Source of the DNA: Alphaproteobacteria bacterium
GTDB taxonomy: Bacteria; Pseudomonadota; Alphaproteobacteria; RF32; CAG-239
Length of the DNA stretch: 64,000 bases
Reading direction: 5' to 3'
Assembly: GCA_017445475.1 (NCBI GenBank)
Contig: JAFSUB010000018.1
Coordinates: forward strand, 1 to 64,000
Translations under genes and position numbers: made by a program
The notes under the pieces: model-generated
Seen by the model: the letters and a program-made list of their open reading frames with translations, nothing else
The model's database searches: none
What the model was told of the DNA's origin: nothing
Shown: positions 54,877 to 62,767 of the stretch, piece by piece
Position numbering within the stretch: position 1 is the first letter of the stretch
Layout: each line of letters opens with the position of its first letter

Positions 54877-54908
54877 GAGGCACTCCTTAAAAAAGAGTGC
54901 CTCGGTTT
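54877..54908 (+). terminator. Terminator of the autotransporter gene
   Basis: GAGGCACTC (54877-54885) pairs with 54895-54903; a short T run follows. Confidence 0.75.
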
Positions 54909-54987
54909 TAAAATAACACTTGCTTTTTTGAAAAAATGAGCATAGAAAATAGCTTTCAAAGATAATCATTTAAGAGGAGATGTTTTT

Positions 54988-55227
54988 ATGCCTTCAGTTG
55001 TTAACAGTAGCTGTATTAAATGCAGAGCATGCGCGAGCGTTTGCCCCGTTGATGCTTTCCATGAGTGCCAAGACCAATTGGTTGTTGATCCTGACGTTTG
55101 CATCGATTGCGGCGTTTGCATTTCGGAATGTCCGCAGGAAGCCATTTCAAACGATGCGGATGCGGCACCGGAAGTGGTTAAATTTAATGCAGAACAAGCC
55201 AAAATTTGCCCCAACGCAAATGATTAA
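54988..55227 (+). CDS. 2[4Fe-4S] ferredoxin
   Basis: A 79-residue cytoplasmic electron carrier with two full cluster motifs: CIKCRACASVCP (residues 9-20) and CIDCGVCISECP. The DPDVCIDCGVC half resembles FdxA, but FdxA usually has a three-iron first cluster, while this first motif keeps all four Cys. GAGGAG precedes the ATG. It could serve rubrerythrin, pyruvate:ferredoxin oxidoreductase or hydrogenase elsewhere in the genome. Confidence 0.93.
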   Translation: MPSVVNSSCIKCRACASVCPVDAFHECQDQLVVDPDVCIDCGVCISECPQEAISNDADAAPEVVKFNAEQAKICPNAND

Positions 55228-55248
55228 GGCTCAAAAATTTTAAGCTAA

Positions 55249-55279
55249 AAAACCTTGAGGGTGTGCCTTGAGGTTTTTC
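55249..55279. terminator. Bidirectional terminator between ferredoxin and the TM1266-type gene
   Basis: 12-bp stem with two G-T pairs (55249-55260 with 55266-55277), 5-nt loop, A and T runs on the two sides. Confidence 0.75.
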
Positions 55280-55280
55280 T

Positions 55281-55520
55281 TTAAAAGAACATGGCCTGCG
55301 CGATGATGCCATTGATGGCGTTGAGCTGCTCGGTGAGCTTTTCAATGTCGCCAAACTCGGTGTCCATCACAACATGAATCAGGCGGATGTTTCTCTTTTC
55401 ATAAGGCATGCCCATGCGGCTGATAATACAATTTGAAAAGTGGTGTAAAAGGGCATTTACTTCGGGTATGCTTTCATACTTTTCGACCAAAATGCCCAAT
55501 GTTGCGATTTGTTTAGTCAT
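55281..55520 (-). CDS. TM1266-type small ACT-like regulator (iron-only hydrogenase system regulator)
   Basis: A 79-residue protein from the ATG at 55520, which follows GAGGAG; an in-frame start at 55547 would lie inside the antiporter gene. IATLGILVEKYESIPEVNALLH, SNCIISRMGMPY and NIRLIHVVMDTEFGDIEKL match the TM1266 family, a ferredoxin-like/ACT fold usually encoded with [FeFe]-hydrogenase maturation genes. Its start overlaps the end of the antiporter gene. No hydrogenase gene is in this window. Confidence 0.8.
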   Translation of the reverse strand: MTKQIATLGILVEKYESIPEVNALLHHFSNCIISRMGMPYEKRNIRLIHVVMDTEFGDIEKLTEQLNAINGIIAQAMFF

Positions 55521-57435
55521 TTTTATTCTCCTCAAGGTTGTTTTCAAATAAAGATTCTCCGTTTAGGTTTTTTAAGAATTGGTTTTCGATTTTTAAATAT
55601 TGGTTTAACAGCCATTTTGATTGGCTGATGATAAAAAGCGAAATTAAAAGAAAGATTAGAGTAACTTTTGTGTTTTCCGTTAAAAACTGATGAATCGCCG
55701 TTGCTATAAAAAACATGACAAGCAAAATTCGAAAACTTGTTAAAAGCAAAAGCGGTAAGCGGTTCACGGTTTTGGTATACCATAAAAGCGTGTATATTTT
55801 TGAAATGCGATTGTTCGATGTGAGAAGGTTTTTAACCGTTTCTTTGTGCGTTTCCAAAAGGTTTTTCAAAAAAGATTTTTCTTTAAGACACTGCGACGAC
55901 AGGTTCGTTTCATCGCAGACAAGTGGTTCTTCCGGCTTTGTTTTGTCGGTGCGCTTTAAGATGTTTTTGACAATCCCGACAAATGAAAAATTCCATCCGA
56001 GCAAAGCTTTCAAAAAAGGCGACATGGCAAGCAAAGATAAAAATGTTAATGTCAATCTTAAAACCATATTGGGCAGATAAGGCATAAAAAACGGGCGGAT
56101 AAGTTGGCTGAAAAGTGCGATGATGGTTGATAAAATCAGCGAAAAAATAATAATGCGCGTGAAATAGCTTTTAAACAAGGCGCGCCACAGCTTTTTTTCC
56201 GTGACGGTCTCGGTGGCAGAAGTTGTGGCTTGATTGATGTAAAAATGCCACTTTTCGGGAATGATTTTATCAAGCAGTTTATAAACGGTGTTCGAAGATT
56301 TAATCATAATCGGCGTCAAAAAGGTTGTGATGACCGAAACGGCAACAATAATAGGATATACGAAAGTGTCTAAAACTTTCAAACTCATTCCGAGAGCAGC
56401 AATAATAAACGCAAATTCACCAACTTGAGCAAGCGAAAAACCGCCCTGAACCGAAGTTTTTAAGTTTTGTCCCGAAACGGCAAATCCGAAAACAGATAAA
56501 ACGGCTTTGCCGATTAAAACGACAAGCGTGATGATAAAAATCGGATAAGCATATATCACAAACATTTTTGGGTTGACCATCATGCCGACACTCACAAAAA
56601 ATACGGCGCCAAAAAAATCTTTGAGCGGCTTAATAACTGTTTCAATGCGTTCGATAACACCTGTTTCCGATAAAATCGAGCCCATGATAAAAGCCCTTAA
56701 AGCGGATGAAAACCCCGAGTAAACAGCCAAGCAAACCATTGACAAGCTCAAAGCGACGGAAACCAGTAAAAGCATTTCATCGTTTAAAAAATCAGACAAT
56801 CTTTTTAAAAGCGTCGGAATAATATAAATTCCCACGACAAAACATAAAATTAAAAACGCAAAAAGTTTGATGGCACTTAAACCAAGCTCTTCGCCGTCAA
56901 TGCCTTTACCTATGGCAATCGTGGGCAGCAACACAAGAAGCAAAATGCCCATAATGTCTTCAATAATCAACACGCCGAAAACCAAATCGGTGAATTTTTG
57001 TTTTTTGATTTTTAAGTCGTCGAAAGCTTTGATGATGATGGTTGTCGATGACATCGAAATCATTGAGCCCAAAAAGAAACTGTCAACGGTGCTCCAGCCT
57101 AAAAACAAACCGACATAATAGCCGAAAAACAAAAGCAAAAAAATGTTAAGCAATGCCGTGAGAAGTGCGGATTTGCCAACGCTGACCATTTTGTTGAAAC
57201 TAAATTCAAGTCCAAGCGAAAAAAGCAAAAAAATCACACCGATATCCGCCCACAAATTGAGGTTTGTTGTCTCGGTAACGGTGGGCAGAAAATTAAGATG
57301 CGGCCCCGCAAAAATACCGGCAAGCAGATAGCCCAAAACAATCGGCTGCCTTAATTTTTTGAAAAGGAGAGTCGTGATGGCGGCATAAACCGTGATGAGC
57401 GTTAAATCCGAAATAAGCGGGTGAAGACCGTGCAT
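55513..57435 (-). CDS. CPA2-family cation:proton antiporter without RCK domain
   Basis: A 640-residue inner-membrane protein. Residues 1-395 form the 12-13 helix Kef/RosB-type exchanger (QPIVLGYLLAGIFAGPHL, IGVIFLLFSLGLEFS, ISMSSTTIIIKAF, FSLAQVGEFAFIIAALG). The C-terminal 240 residues hold further membrane helices and a polar loop. No Rossmann GxGxxG (TrkA-N) domain is present, unlike KefB/KefC. It should exchange K+ or Na+ for H+. Confidence 0.88.
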   Translation of the reverse strand: MHGLHPLISDLTLITVYAAITTLLFKKLRQPIVLGYLLAGIFAGPHLNFLPTVTETTNLNLWADIGVIFLLFSLGLEFSFNKMVSVGKSALLTALLNIFLLLFFGYYVGLFLGWSTVDSFFLGSMISMSSTTIIIKAFDDLKIKKQKFTDLVFGVLIIEDIMGILLLVLLPTIAIGKGIDGEELGLSAIKLFAFLILCFVVGIYIIPTLLKRLSDFLNDEMLLLVSVALSLSMVCLAVYSGFSSALRAFIMGSILSETGVIERIETVIKPLKDFFGAVFFVSVGMMVNPKMFVIYAYPIFIITLVVLIGKAVLSVFGFAVSGQNLKTSVQGGFSLAQVGEFAFIIAALGMSLKVLDTFVYPIIVAVSVITTFLTPIMIKSSNTVYKLLDKIIPEKWHFYINQATTSATETVTEKKLWRALFKSYFTRIIIFSLILSTIIALFSQLIRPFFMPYLPNMVLRLTLTFLSLLAMSPFLKALLGWNFSFVGIVKNILKRTDKTKPEEPLVCDETNLSSQCLKEKSFLKNLLETHKETVKNLLTSNNRISKIYTLLWYTKTVNRLPLLLLTSFRILLVMFFIATAIHQFLTENTKVTLIFLLISLFIISQSKWLLNQYLKIENQFLKNLNGESLFENNLEENKND

Positions 57436-57535
57436 TTGAAACTTCCTTTTGTTTTGTTGTTCGGGATGTTGAAGCTTATAACAGGGAAATATTAATATTT
57501 TTATAAATTACAAGAAAATTTCAAAAAAAAACACT

Positions 57536-57566
57536 CTTGCGAAGCGCTTTTGAAAATCCCATATAA
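57536..57566 (+). promoter_or_regulatory. Heat-shock (RpoH-like) promoter of htpG
   Basis: CTTGCGA beginning at 57536, a spacer of about 14 nt, then TCCCATAT (57557-57564). This is close to the E. coli sigma32 pattern CTTGAAA ... CCCCATNT. Confidence 0.5.
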
Positions 57567-57598
57567 AGGGTATGTTTTAATTAAAGGAGATTGTTTTA

Positions 57599-59437
57599 AT
57601 GAGCGAGAAAATAGAATTTCAAACCGAAGTTGCAAAACTTTTGGACATTGTGGTTAATTCACTTTATTCGGAAAAATACATTTTTTTAAGAGAGTTGATT
57701 TCAAATGCAAGCGACGCATGCGACAAGCTTAAATATTGGTCGCTGATGAACAAAGAGGTGGCGCCAAAAAGCGGTGGCTTTAAAATTGTGATTACGCCCG
57801 ATGAAAAAGAAAAAACCTTAACCATTTCGGACAACGGAATCGGTATGAACAAAGAAGACCTTATCAATCACATCGGCACAATTGCCAAATCGGGCACGGC
57901 CGACTTTGTGAAAAATGTGAAGGATAACGGCTCAATCGTTGATTTAATCGGGCAGTTCGGTGTTGGTTTTTATTCGGCATTTATGGTGGCAAAAAAAGTT
58001 GAAATTACAACCAAAAAAGCCGGTGAGAAAAAGGCATATCTTTGGGTTTCGGATGGTTTGGACGGCTATGAAATTATTGATGCCAAAAAACAATCAAACG
58101 GAACGGACATTAAGCTTTTTTTGAAAGATGATGCCAAAGATTTTGCCGACAGCATTTATTTGAGGCACATCATACGCACATATTCCGACCATGTGGAATA
58201 TCCGATTGTGCTCAATTTGGGCAAAGCAGGCGAAGAAACAGTAAACACCGCTTCGGCGCTTTGGACCAGAAACAAAGGTGAAATTACAGATGAACAATAT
58301 AAAGAATTTTACCGGCATCTTTCAAAAAACATGGATGATCCGTGGCTCACGCTTCATTTTAAGGCAGAAGGCAGCATTGAATATAATGCGCTTTTATATA
58401 TTCCATCGACCGCGCCGTATGACCTGTTTCAGCCTGATCGGCAGCAAAACTTAAAGCTTTATGTCAACAAAGTTTTTATTTCCGATAAAATTGAGGGTTT
58501 GATGCCTGCTTATTTGAGGTTTGTCAAAGGCGTGATAGACAGTTCGGATTTGCCGCTTAACATTTCGCGCGAAATGCTCCAGCAAAATGCGCTTCTTTCC
58601 AAAATCAGGCAAGGCGTTGTCAGCCGTATTTTAAAAGAGCTGAAAAAACGCACCAAAGATTATGACGATTATCTCAAGTTTTGGAATGCTTTCGGAATTG
58701 CCTTCAAAGAAGGGATTTATGAAGATTTTTCAAACAGGGAGGAGGTTGCTTCGCTTTCGCTTTTTGCTTCAACAAACGACAAATTGCGGCTCACGACTTT
58801 AGATGAATATATTTCACGCGCCAAAGAAGACCAAAAGGCAATTTATTACATCACGGGCGATGATGTTTCGACATTGCGCCATAATCCGCAGCTTGAGGCT
58901 TTCAAGGAAAAAGGAATTGAAGTTTTGCTGCTAACCCACCCGATTGACGAGTTCTGGACACAGGTTTTAACAAGCTATAAAACCTTTGCGGTTAAGCACA
59001 TTTCAACGGCGGATATTAATCTTAAAATTGAGCGTAATGAGAAAAAAGCAGATGAGGGCGATTTGAAAAAGCTCACCGATTTTATGGCAGAACTTTTCAA
59101 AAGTGAGGTCGGCAAAGTTGAAATCAGCGAAAAGCTGACCAAAAGCCCTGCGGCACTTAATGTTGAAAACGGGCAGATGAGCATTCATTTAGAGCGATTG
59201 ATGCGCAATCACCAACAGCAAACGGCCTTTGCAAGCACACGCATTTTGGAATTGAACCCTTATCACCCGCTCATTATTAAGCTCTCCGAAATGGTGTCAA
59301 ACGATGAAAAAAAGAACGAAGTGGCAGATGTTTCGCGCCTTATTTTGGATCAGGCAAAAATTGCCGAAGGTGAAACGGTTTCCGATGCGGCGTTCTTTTC
59401 TGAAAAGTTGAGCCAATATATTTTGCAAAGTTTGTAA
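57599..59437 (+). CDS. htpG: Hsp90-family chaperone HtpG
   Basis: A 612-residue cytoplasmic chaperone. The N-terminal GHKL ATPase domain shows YSEKYIFLRELISNASDA, DNGIGM and GQFGVGFYSAF. The middle domain keeps RxxLQQN (EMLQQNALL), and a dimerisation domain ends the protein. AAAGGAG lies 8 nt before the ATG. Its promoter looks RpoH-dependent, as for dnaK. Confidence 0.98.
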   Translation: MSEKIEFQTEVAKLLDIVVNSLYSEKYIFLRELISNASDACDKLKYWSLMNKEVAPKSGGFKIVITPDEKEKTLTISDNGIGMNKEDLINHIGTIAKSGTADFVKNVKDNGSIVDLIGQFGVGFYSAFMVAKKVEITTKKAGEKKAYLWVSDGLDGYEIIDAKKQSNGTDIKLFLKDDAKDFADSIYLRHIIRTYSDHVEYPIVLNLGKAGEETVNTASALWTRNKGEITDEQYKEFYRHLSKNMDDPWLTLHFKAEGSIEYNALLYIPSTAPYDLFQPDRQQNLKLYVNKVFISDKIEGLMPAYLRFVKGVIDSSDLPLNISREMLQQNALLSKIRQGVVSRILKELKKRTKDYDDYLKFWNAFGIAFKEGIYEDFSNREEVASLSLFASTNDKLRLTTLDEYISRAKEDQKAIYYITGDDVSTLRHNPQLEAFKEKGIEVLLLTHPIDEFWTQVLTSYKTFAVKHISTADINLKIERNEKKADEGDLKKLTDFMAELFKSEVGKVEISEKLTKSPAALNVENGQMSIHLERLMRNHQQQTAFASTRILELNPYHPLIIKLSEMVSNDEKKNEVADVSRLILDQAKIAEGETVSDAAFFSEKLSQYILQSL

Positions 59438-59512
59438 AAAATTGTAAAAAAAAAGCTTGATTTTCGACAAAAGAGGAGTATCATTTGGTGTAGAATTTAA
59501 AAATTAAAATTT

Positions 59513-60367
59513 ATGAACAAATTATTTTTGACCATGCTTTTTTGCATGGTGCTTGCGGTGGGCGAGGCCTATGCGCAAGATGTCGATACGACAAGAATCG
59601 AATTGACGACGGAAGAAGTGTCTACGGATTTTCAACCGATTCCAACGCTTCAAATGCCAGATGTGGACACAGTTTTTGAAACGGCTGGTCCCGAATGGGT
59701 TGTTCCCGTGAAAGGCAGGTCAAAATTTGCCAAAAGGCATTATATTTTCCAACGTCTGGAAATTTCGACTATGGCCGGTCAAGACAAAAATGAGGAAGAT
59801 TCGGACGATTCGGACGCCCCGACGCCTGAAAGTTCGACGCCCGATCAACCAAATTTGATTGCCGGATTAAATTACGGCCTAAATTTCGGCTATTCGCTTG
59901 TATTTGTGCCGGGGCAAGTTCAAGATAATCAGTTGATTATGAACAGGTTCGGGTTTGGTTACAGTGTCGGCTTTCTTTCTGAATTTGACAAGCAGAAAGA
60001 TTATGGTGTTACGTGTGACTTTATGTTTAAAACCGGCGTTGAAACCGGAAGCGGCCATGCGCTGGGGCTGGGAATTGATTTCCTTGTCGGTGGCGGAAAG
60101 TCCGCGGGAGTGTCGTATCTTATTGAAAACGACACTTTATCTGATCCGGATCATTACACTGCATGGTGTTTTAAATATGGCATGCAGCTGTGGTTAAACA
60201 CGTCGTTTTTAACAACAGGGCTCAAAAACTCGGACATTTTAGCGTTTGTGCGCTATATTCGCTCGGTTGATCCTGAAGATGAAAATCAAAACATTAAGGA
60301 CGGGATATATAACGAGTGGATAGAAGAAAGTTGGCAGTTCGGTGTCACTTTCGTCTATCGATTCTGA
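59513..60367 (+). CDS. Exported outer-membrane-barrel-like protein, unknown
   Basis: A 284-residue protein with signal peptide ending AYA-Q (residue 21). There is a low-complexity acidic segment (EEDSDDSDAPTPESS, near 99-113) and then alternating beta strands (AGLNYGLNFGYSLVF, RFGFGYSVGFLSEF, GHALGLGIDFLVGGG) ending FGVTFVYRF with terminal Phe. This suggests a small outer-membrane barrel. The ATG is preceded by AAAATTAAAATTT without a clear Shine-Dalgarno; an AGAGGAG lies about 40 nt upstream. Family not recognised. Confidence 0.7.
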   Translation: MNKLFLTMLFCMVLAVGEAYAQDVDTTRIELTTEEVSTDFQPIPTLQMPDVDTVFETAGPEWVVPVKGRSKFAKRHYIFQRLEISTMAGQDKNEEDSDDSDAPTPESSTPDQPNLIAGLNYGLNFGYSLVFVPGQVQDNQLIMNRFGFGYSVGFLSEFDKQKDYGVTCDFMFKTGVETGSGHALGLGIDFLVGGGKSAGVSYLIENDTLSDPDHYTAWCFKYGMQLWLNTSFLTTGLKNSDILAFVRYIRSVDPEDENQNIKDGIYNEWIEESWQFGVTFVYRF

Positions 60368-60376
60368 TATTCAAAG

Positions 60377-60412
60377 AAAAATCGACCTTTGTTTGAAAGG
60401 TCGATTTTTTTT
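60377..60412. terminator. Bidirectional terminator
   Basis: Perfect 14-bp stem (60377-60390 with 60396-60409), 5-nt loop, T run on the plus strand and T run of the stem on the minus. It serves the barrel-like gene and the small minus-strand ORF. Confidence 0.85.
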
Positions 60413-60417
60413 GAGTA

Positions 60418-60528
60418 TTATTTTTTGCCAGAAGAACTTTCTTTTTCTTCTGAAGTTTTGCTTTCCTCTGATTTTGAGGCGGTGCTTTTTGACACGGAAG
60501 ATTTTCCGCTCGGGCATTTACAAGCCAT
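60418..60528 (-). CDS. 36-residue Ser/Lys/Glu-rich small protein
   Basis: A short frame from ATG 60528 to TAA at 60420-60418: MACKCPSGKSSVSKS, then Ser, Lys and Glu residues, ending SSSGKK. An excellent ribosome site (AAGGAG, 7 nt before ATG) and a strong terminator immediately after the stop make it look like a real gene. The CxC pair at residues 3 and 5 is the only structured motif; the rest should be disordered. It is divergent from dnaK. Family and role unknown. Confidence 0.5.
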   Translation of the reverse strand: MACKCPSGKSSVSKSTASKSEESKTSEEKESSSGKK

Positions 60529-60646
60529 TTTTTTCTCCTTATTTACAAAAGTTGATATCAATCGTTTACGTCAACGGATATATTGCGCCAAAGCTTTCAA
60601 AACAACATAATCATTGGTTCAAAAAATCAAAAAAATTTTTTCACCT

Positions 60647-60678
60647 CTTGCTCTTGTGAAAATTGCTTCCTATATAAG
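60647..60678 (+). promoter_or_regulatory. RpoH heat-shock promoter of dnaK
   Basis: CTTG (60647-60650), 18-nt spacer, CCTATATAAG (60669-60678). This fits the alphaproteobacterial sigma32 consensus CTTG-N17/18-CYTATNTNNG at every defined position. It lies 40 nt before the dnaK start. Confidence 0.75.
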
Positions 60679-60718
60679 CTGTTAGAAAACGATTTTAACA
60701 TATTAAGGATTAAACAAA

Positions 60719-62632
60719 ATGAGCAATAAAGTTATTGGTATTGATTTGGGCACAACAAACTCCTGCTTTGCCGTTATGGAAGGCAAAGACGCTAAAGTTT
60801 TGGAAAATTCCGAAGGTGCCAGAACAACGCCTTCAATGGTTGCCTTCACCGACAACGAGCGTTTGGTCGGTGCGGCGGCAAAGCGTCAGGCCGTTACAAA
60901 CCCCGAAAACACGCTTTTTGCCATCAAGCGCTTAATCGGACGCAGGTATGATTCGCCGGAAGTTCAAAAAGATAAAGCAACGGCGCCTTTTAAGATTATA
61001 TCGGGCGACAACGGTGATGCGTGGGTTGAAGTGAAAGGCGAAAAATATGCCCCATCGCAAATTTCTGCGATTGTTTTGCAAAAAATTAAAGAATATGCTG
61101 AAGGCTATTTGGGCGAAAAAATCGAAAAAGCCGTGATTACCGTTCCGGCATATTTTAACGATTCGCAGCGTCAAGCAACAAAAGATGCGGGAAAAATTGC
61201 GGGGCTTGATGTTTTGCGCATCATTAACGAGCCGACGGCAGCTGCGCTTGCCTACGGCATGGATAAAAAAGCGTCTGGCACAATTGCGGTTTATGACCTT
61301 GGTGGCGGAACGTTTGATATTTCGATTTTGGAAATCGGCGACGGTGTGTTTGAAGTTAAGTCAACAAATGGTGATACGTTCTTGGGCGGTGAAGATTTTG
61401 ACCTGCGAATCGTCAATTTCTTGGCCGAAGAATTTAAGAAAGATTCGGGCATTGATCTTAAAAATGACAGGCTTGCCCTGCAACGCTTAAAAGAGGCGGC
61501 CGAAAAAGCAAAAATCGAGCTTTCGTCTGCAACGCAAACCGATGTGAACCTGCCGTTTATTACGGCTGACGCAACCGGCCCGAAACACTTGAACATCAAG
61601 CTCACGCGCGCGAAACTCGAGTCGCTAGTCGATGATTTGATTGATAAAACCGTTGAGCCGTGCAAAAAGGCATTAAAAGATGCGGGGCTGTCGGCAAGTG
61701 AAGTTAGCGAAGTGATTTTGGTTGGCGGTATGACGCGTATGCCTAAAGTTCAGGAAAAGGTGAAAGAAATTTTCGGTAAAGAACCGCACAAGGGTGTGAA
61801 CCCTGATGAAGTGGTTGCTGTGGGTGCGGCAATTCAAGGCGGTGTGTTGATGGGCGATGTGAAAGACGTTTTGCTCTTAGATGTTACACCGCTTTCCTTG
61901 GGCATTGAAACACTCGGTGGTGTGTTTACGCGCCTTATTGACCGCAACACGACCATTCCGACACGTAAATCTCAAGTTTTCTCAACGGCGGAAGACGGGC
62001 AAACGGCCGTTACAATCCGCGTTTTTCAAGGTGAGCGCGAAATTGCAGCGCACAACAAGCTTTTGGGACAGTTTGATTTGGTCGGTATTCCGCCGGCACC
62101 GCGCGGTATGCCTCAAATTGAAGTTACATTTGATATTGATGCCAACGGCATTGTCAACGTTTCGGCAAAAGATAAAGCCACAAACAAAGAGCAGGCGATT
62201 CGCATTCAGGCATCGGGCGGTTTGTCTGACGCCGACATTGAAAAAATGGTGAAAGATGCCGAAGCAAACGCTGAAGCCGATAAGAAGAAAAAAGAAGAAG
62301 TCGAAGCGAAAAATCAGGCAGAAGCTTTGGTTCACTCAACCGAAAAAACCTTGAAGGAGAACGGTGATAAAATCTCTGCGGCTGATAAAAGCGCGATTGA
62401 AGACGCCATAGCTGCCGTTAAAACGGCGCTTGAGGGCGGCGATACGGCGGCCATCAAGGAAAAGAGCGACGCGTTGATGCAGGCCTCACTCAAGCTTGGT
62501 GAGGCGATGTATAAGGCACAAGGCGCGGATGCTTCGGCAGGGGCGCAGGGTGCAGAGCAGGGGGCTTCAGCAGGCTCTGAACAACCCAAAGATGAGAAGG
62601 TTGTTGATGCCGACTTTGAGGAAGTGAAATAA
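60719..62632 (+). CDS. dnaK: Hsp70 chaperone DnaK
   Basis: A 637-residue chaperone. The ATPase domain shows [24 protein letters not shown] and [13 protein letters not shown]. The linker is [15 protein letters not shown]. The substrate domain is followed by a helical lid and the EEVK terminus. It is usually followed by dnaJ, but here an inverted repeat and a convergent gene follow instead. AAGGAT precedes the ATG. Confidence 0.98.
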   Translation: MSNKVIGIDLGTTNSCFAVMEGKDAKVLENSEGARTTPSMVAFTDNERLVGAAAKRQAVTNPENTLFAIKRLIGRRYDSPEVQKDKATAPFKIISGDNGDAWVEVKGEKYAPSQISAIVLQKIKEYAEGYLGEKIEKAVITVPAYFNDSQRQATKDAGKIAGLDVLRIINEPTAAALAYGMDKKASGTIAVYDLGGGTFDISILEIGDGVFEVKSTNGDTFLGGEDFDLRIVNFLAEEFKKDSGIDLKNDRLALQRLKEAAEKAKIELSSATQTDVNLPFITADATGPKHLNIKLTRAKLESLVDDLIDKTVEPCKKALKDAGLSASEVSEVILVGGMTRMPKVQEKVKEIFGKEPHKGVNPDEVVAVGAAIQGGVLMGDVKDVLLLDVTPLSLGIETLGGVFTRLIDRNTTIPTRKSQVFSTAEDGQTAVTIRVFQGEREIAAHNKLLGQFDLVGIPPAPRGMPQIEVTFDIDANGIVNVSAKDKATNKEQAIRIQASGGLSDADIEKMVKDAEANAEADKKKKEEVEAKNQAEALVHSTEKTLKENGDKISAADKSAIEDAIAAVKTALEGGDTAAIKEKSDALMQASLKLGEAMYKAQGADASAGAQGAEQGASAGSEQPKDEKVVDADFEEVK

Positions 62633-62656
62633 AAATCGCTTAGCCGGTAACTAATT

Positions 62657-62708
62657 GTAAGCTCTGACGCTTATGTACCTTTTTTGTACACTTCGCGTCA
62701 GAGCTTAC
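62657..62708. repeat. Large inverted repeat downstream of dnaK
   Basis: GTAAGCTCTGACGC (62657-62670) and its exact complement (62695-62708), 24-nt spacer. The spacer has its own inner GTAC/GTAC pairing around CTTTTTT. No T run follows on either strand, so it is not a standard terminator. Confidence 0.8.
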
Positions 62709-62767
62709 GGCTTATTTACGCAGGCTAATCGAGTTTTCATAATAGGATTGCTTCTTTACGAATTGGC

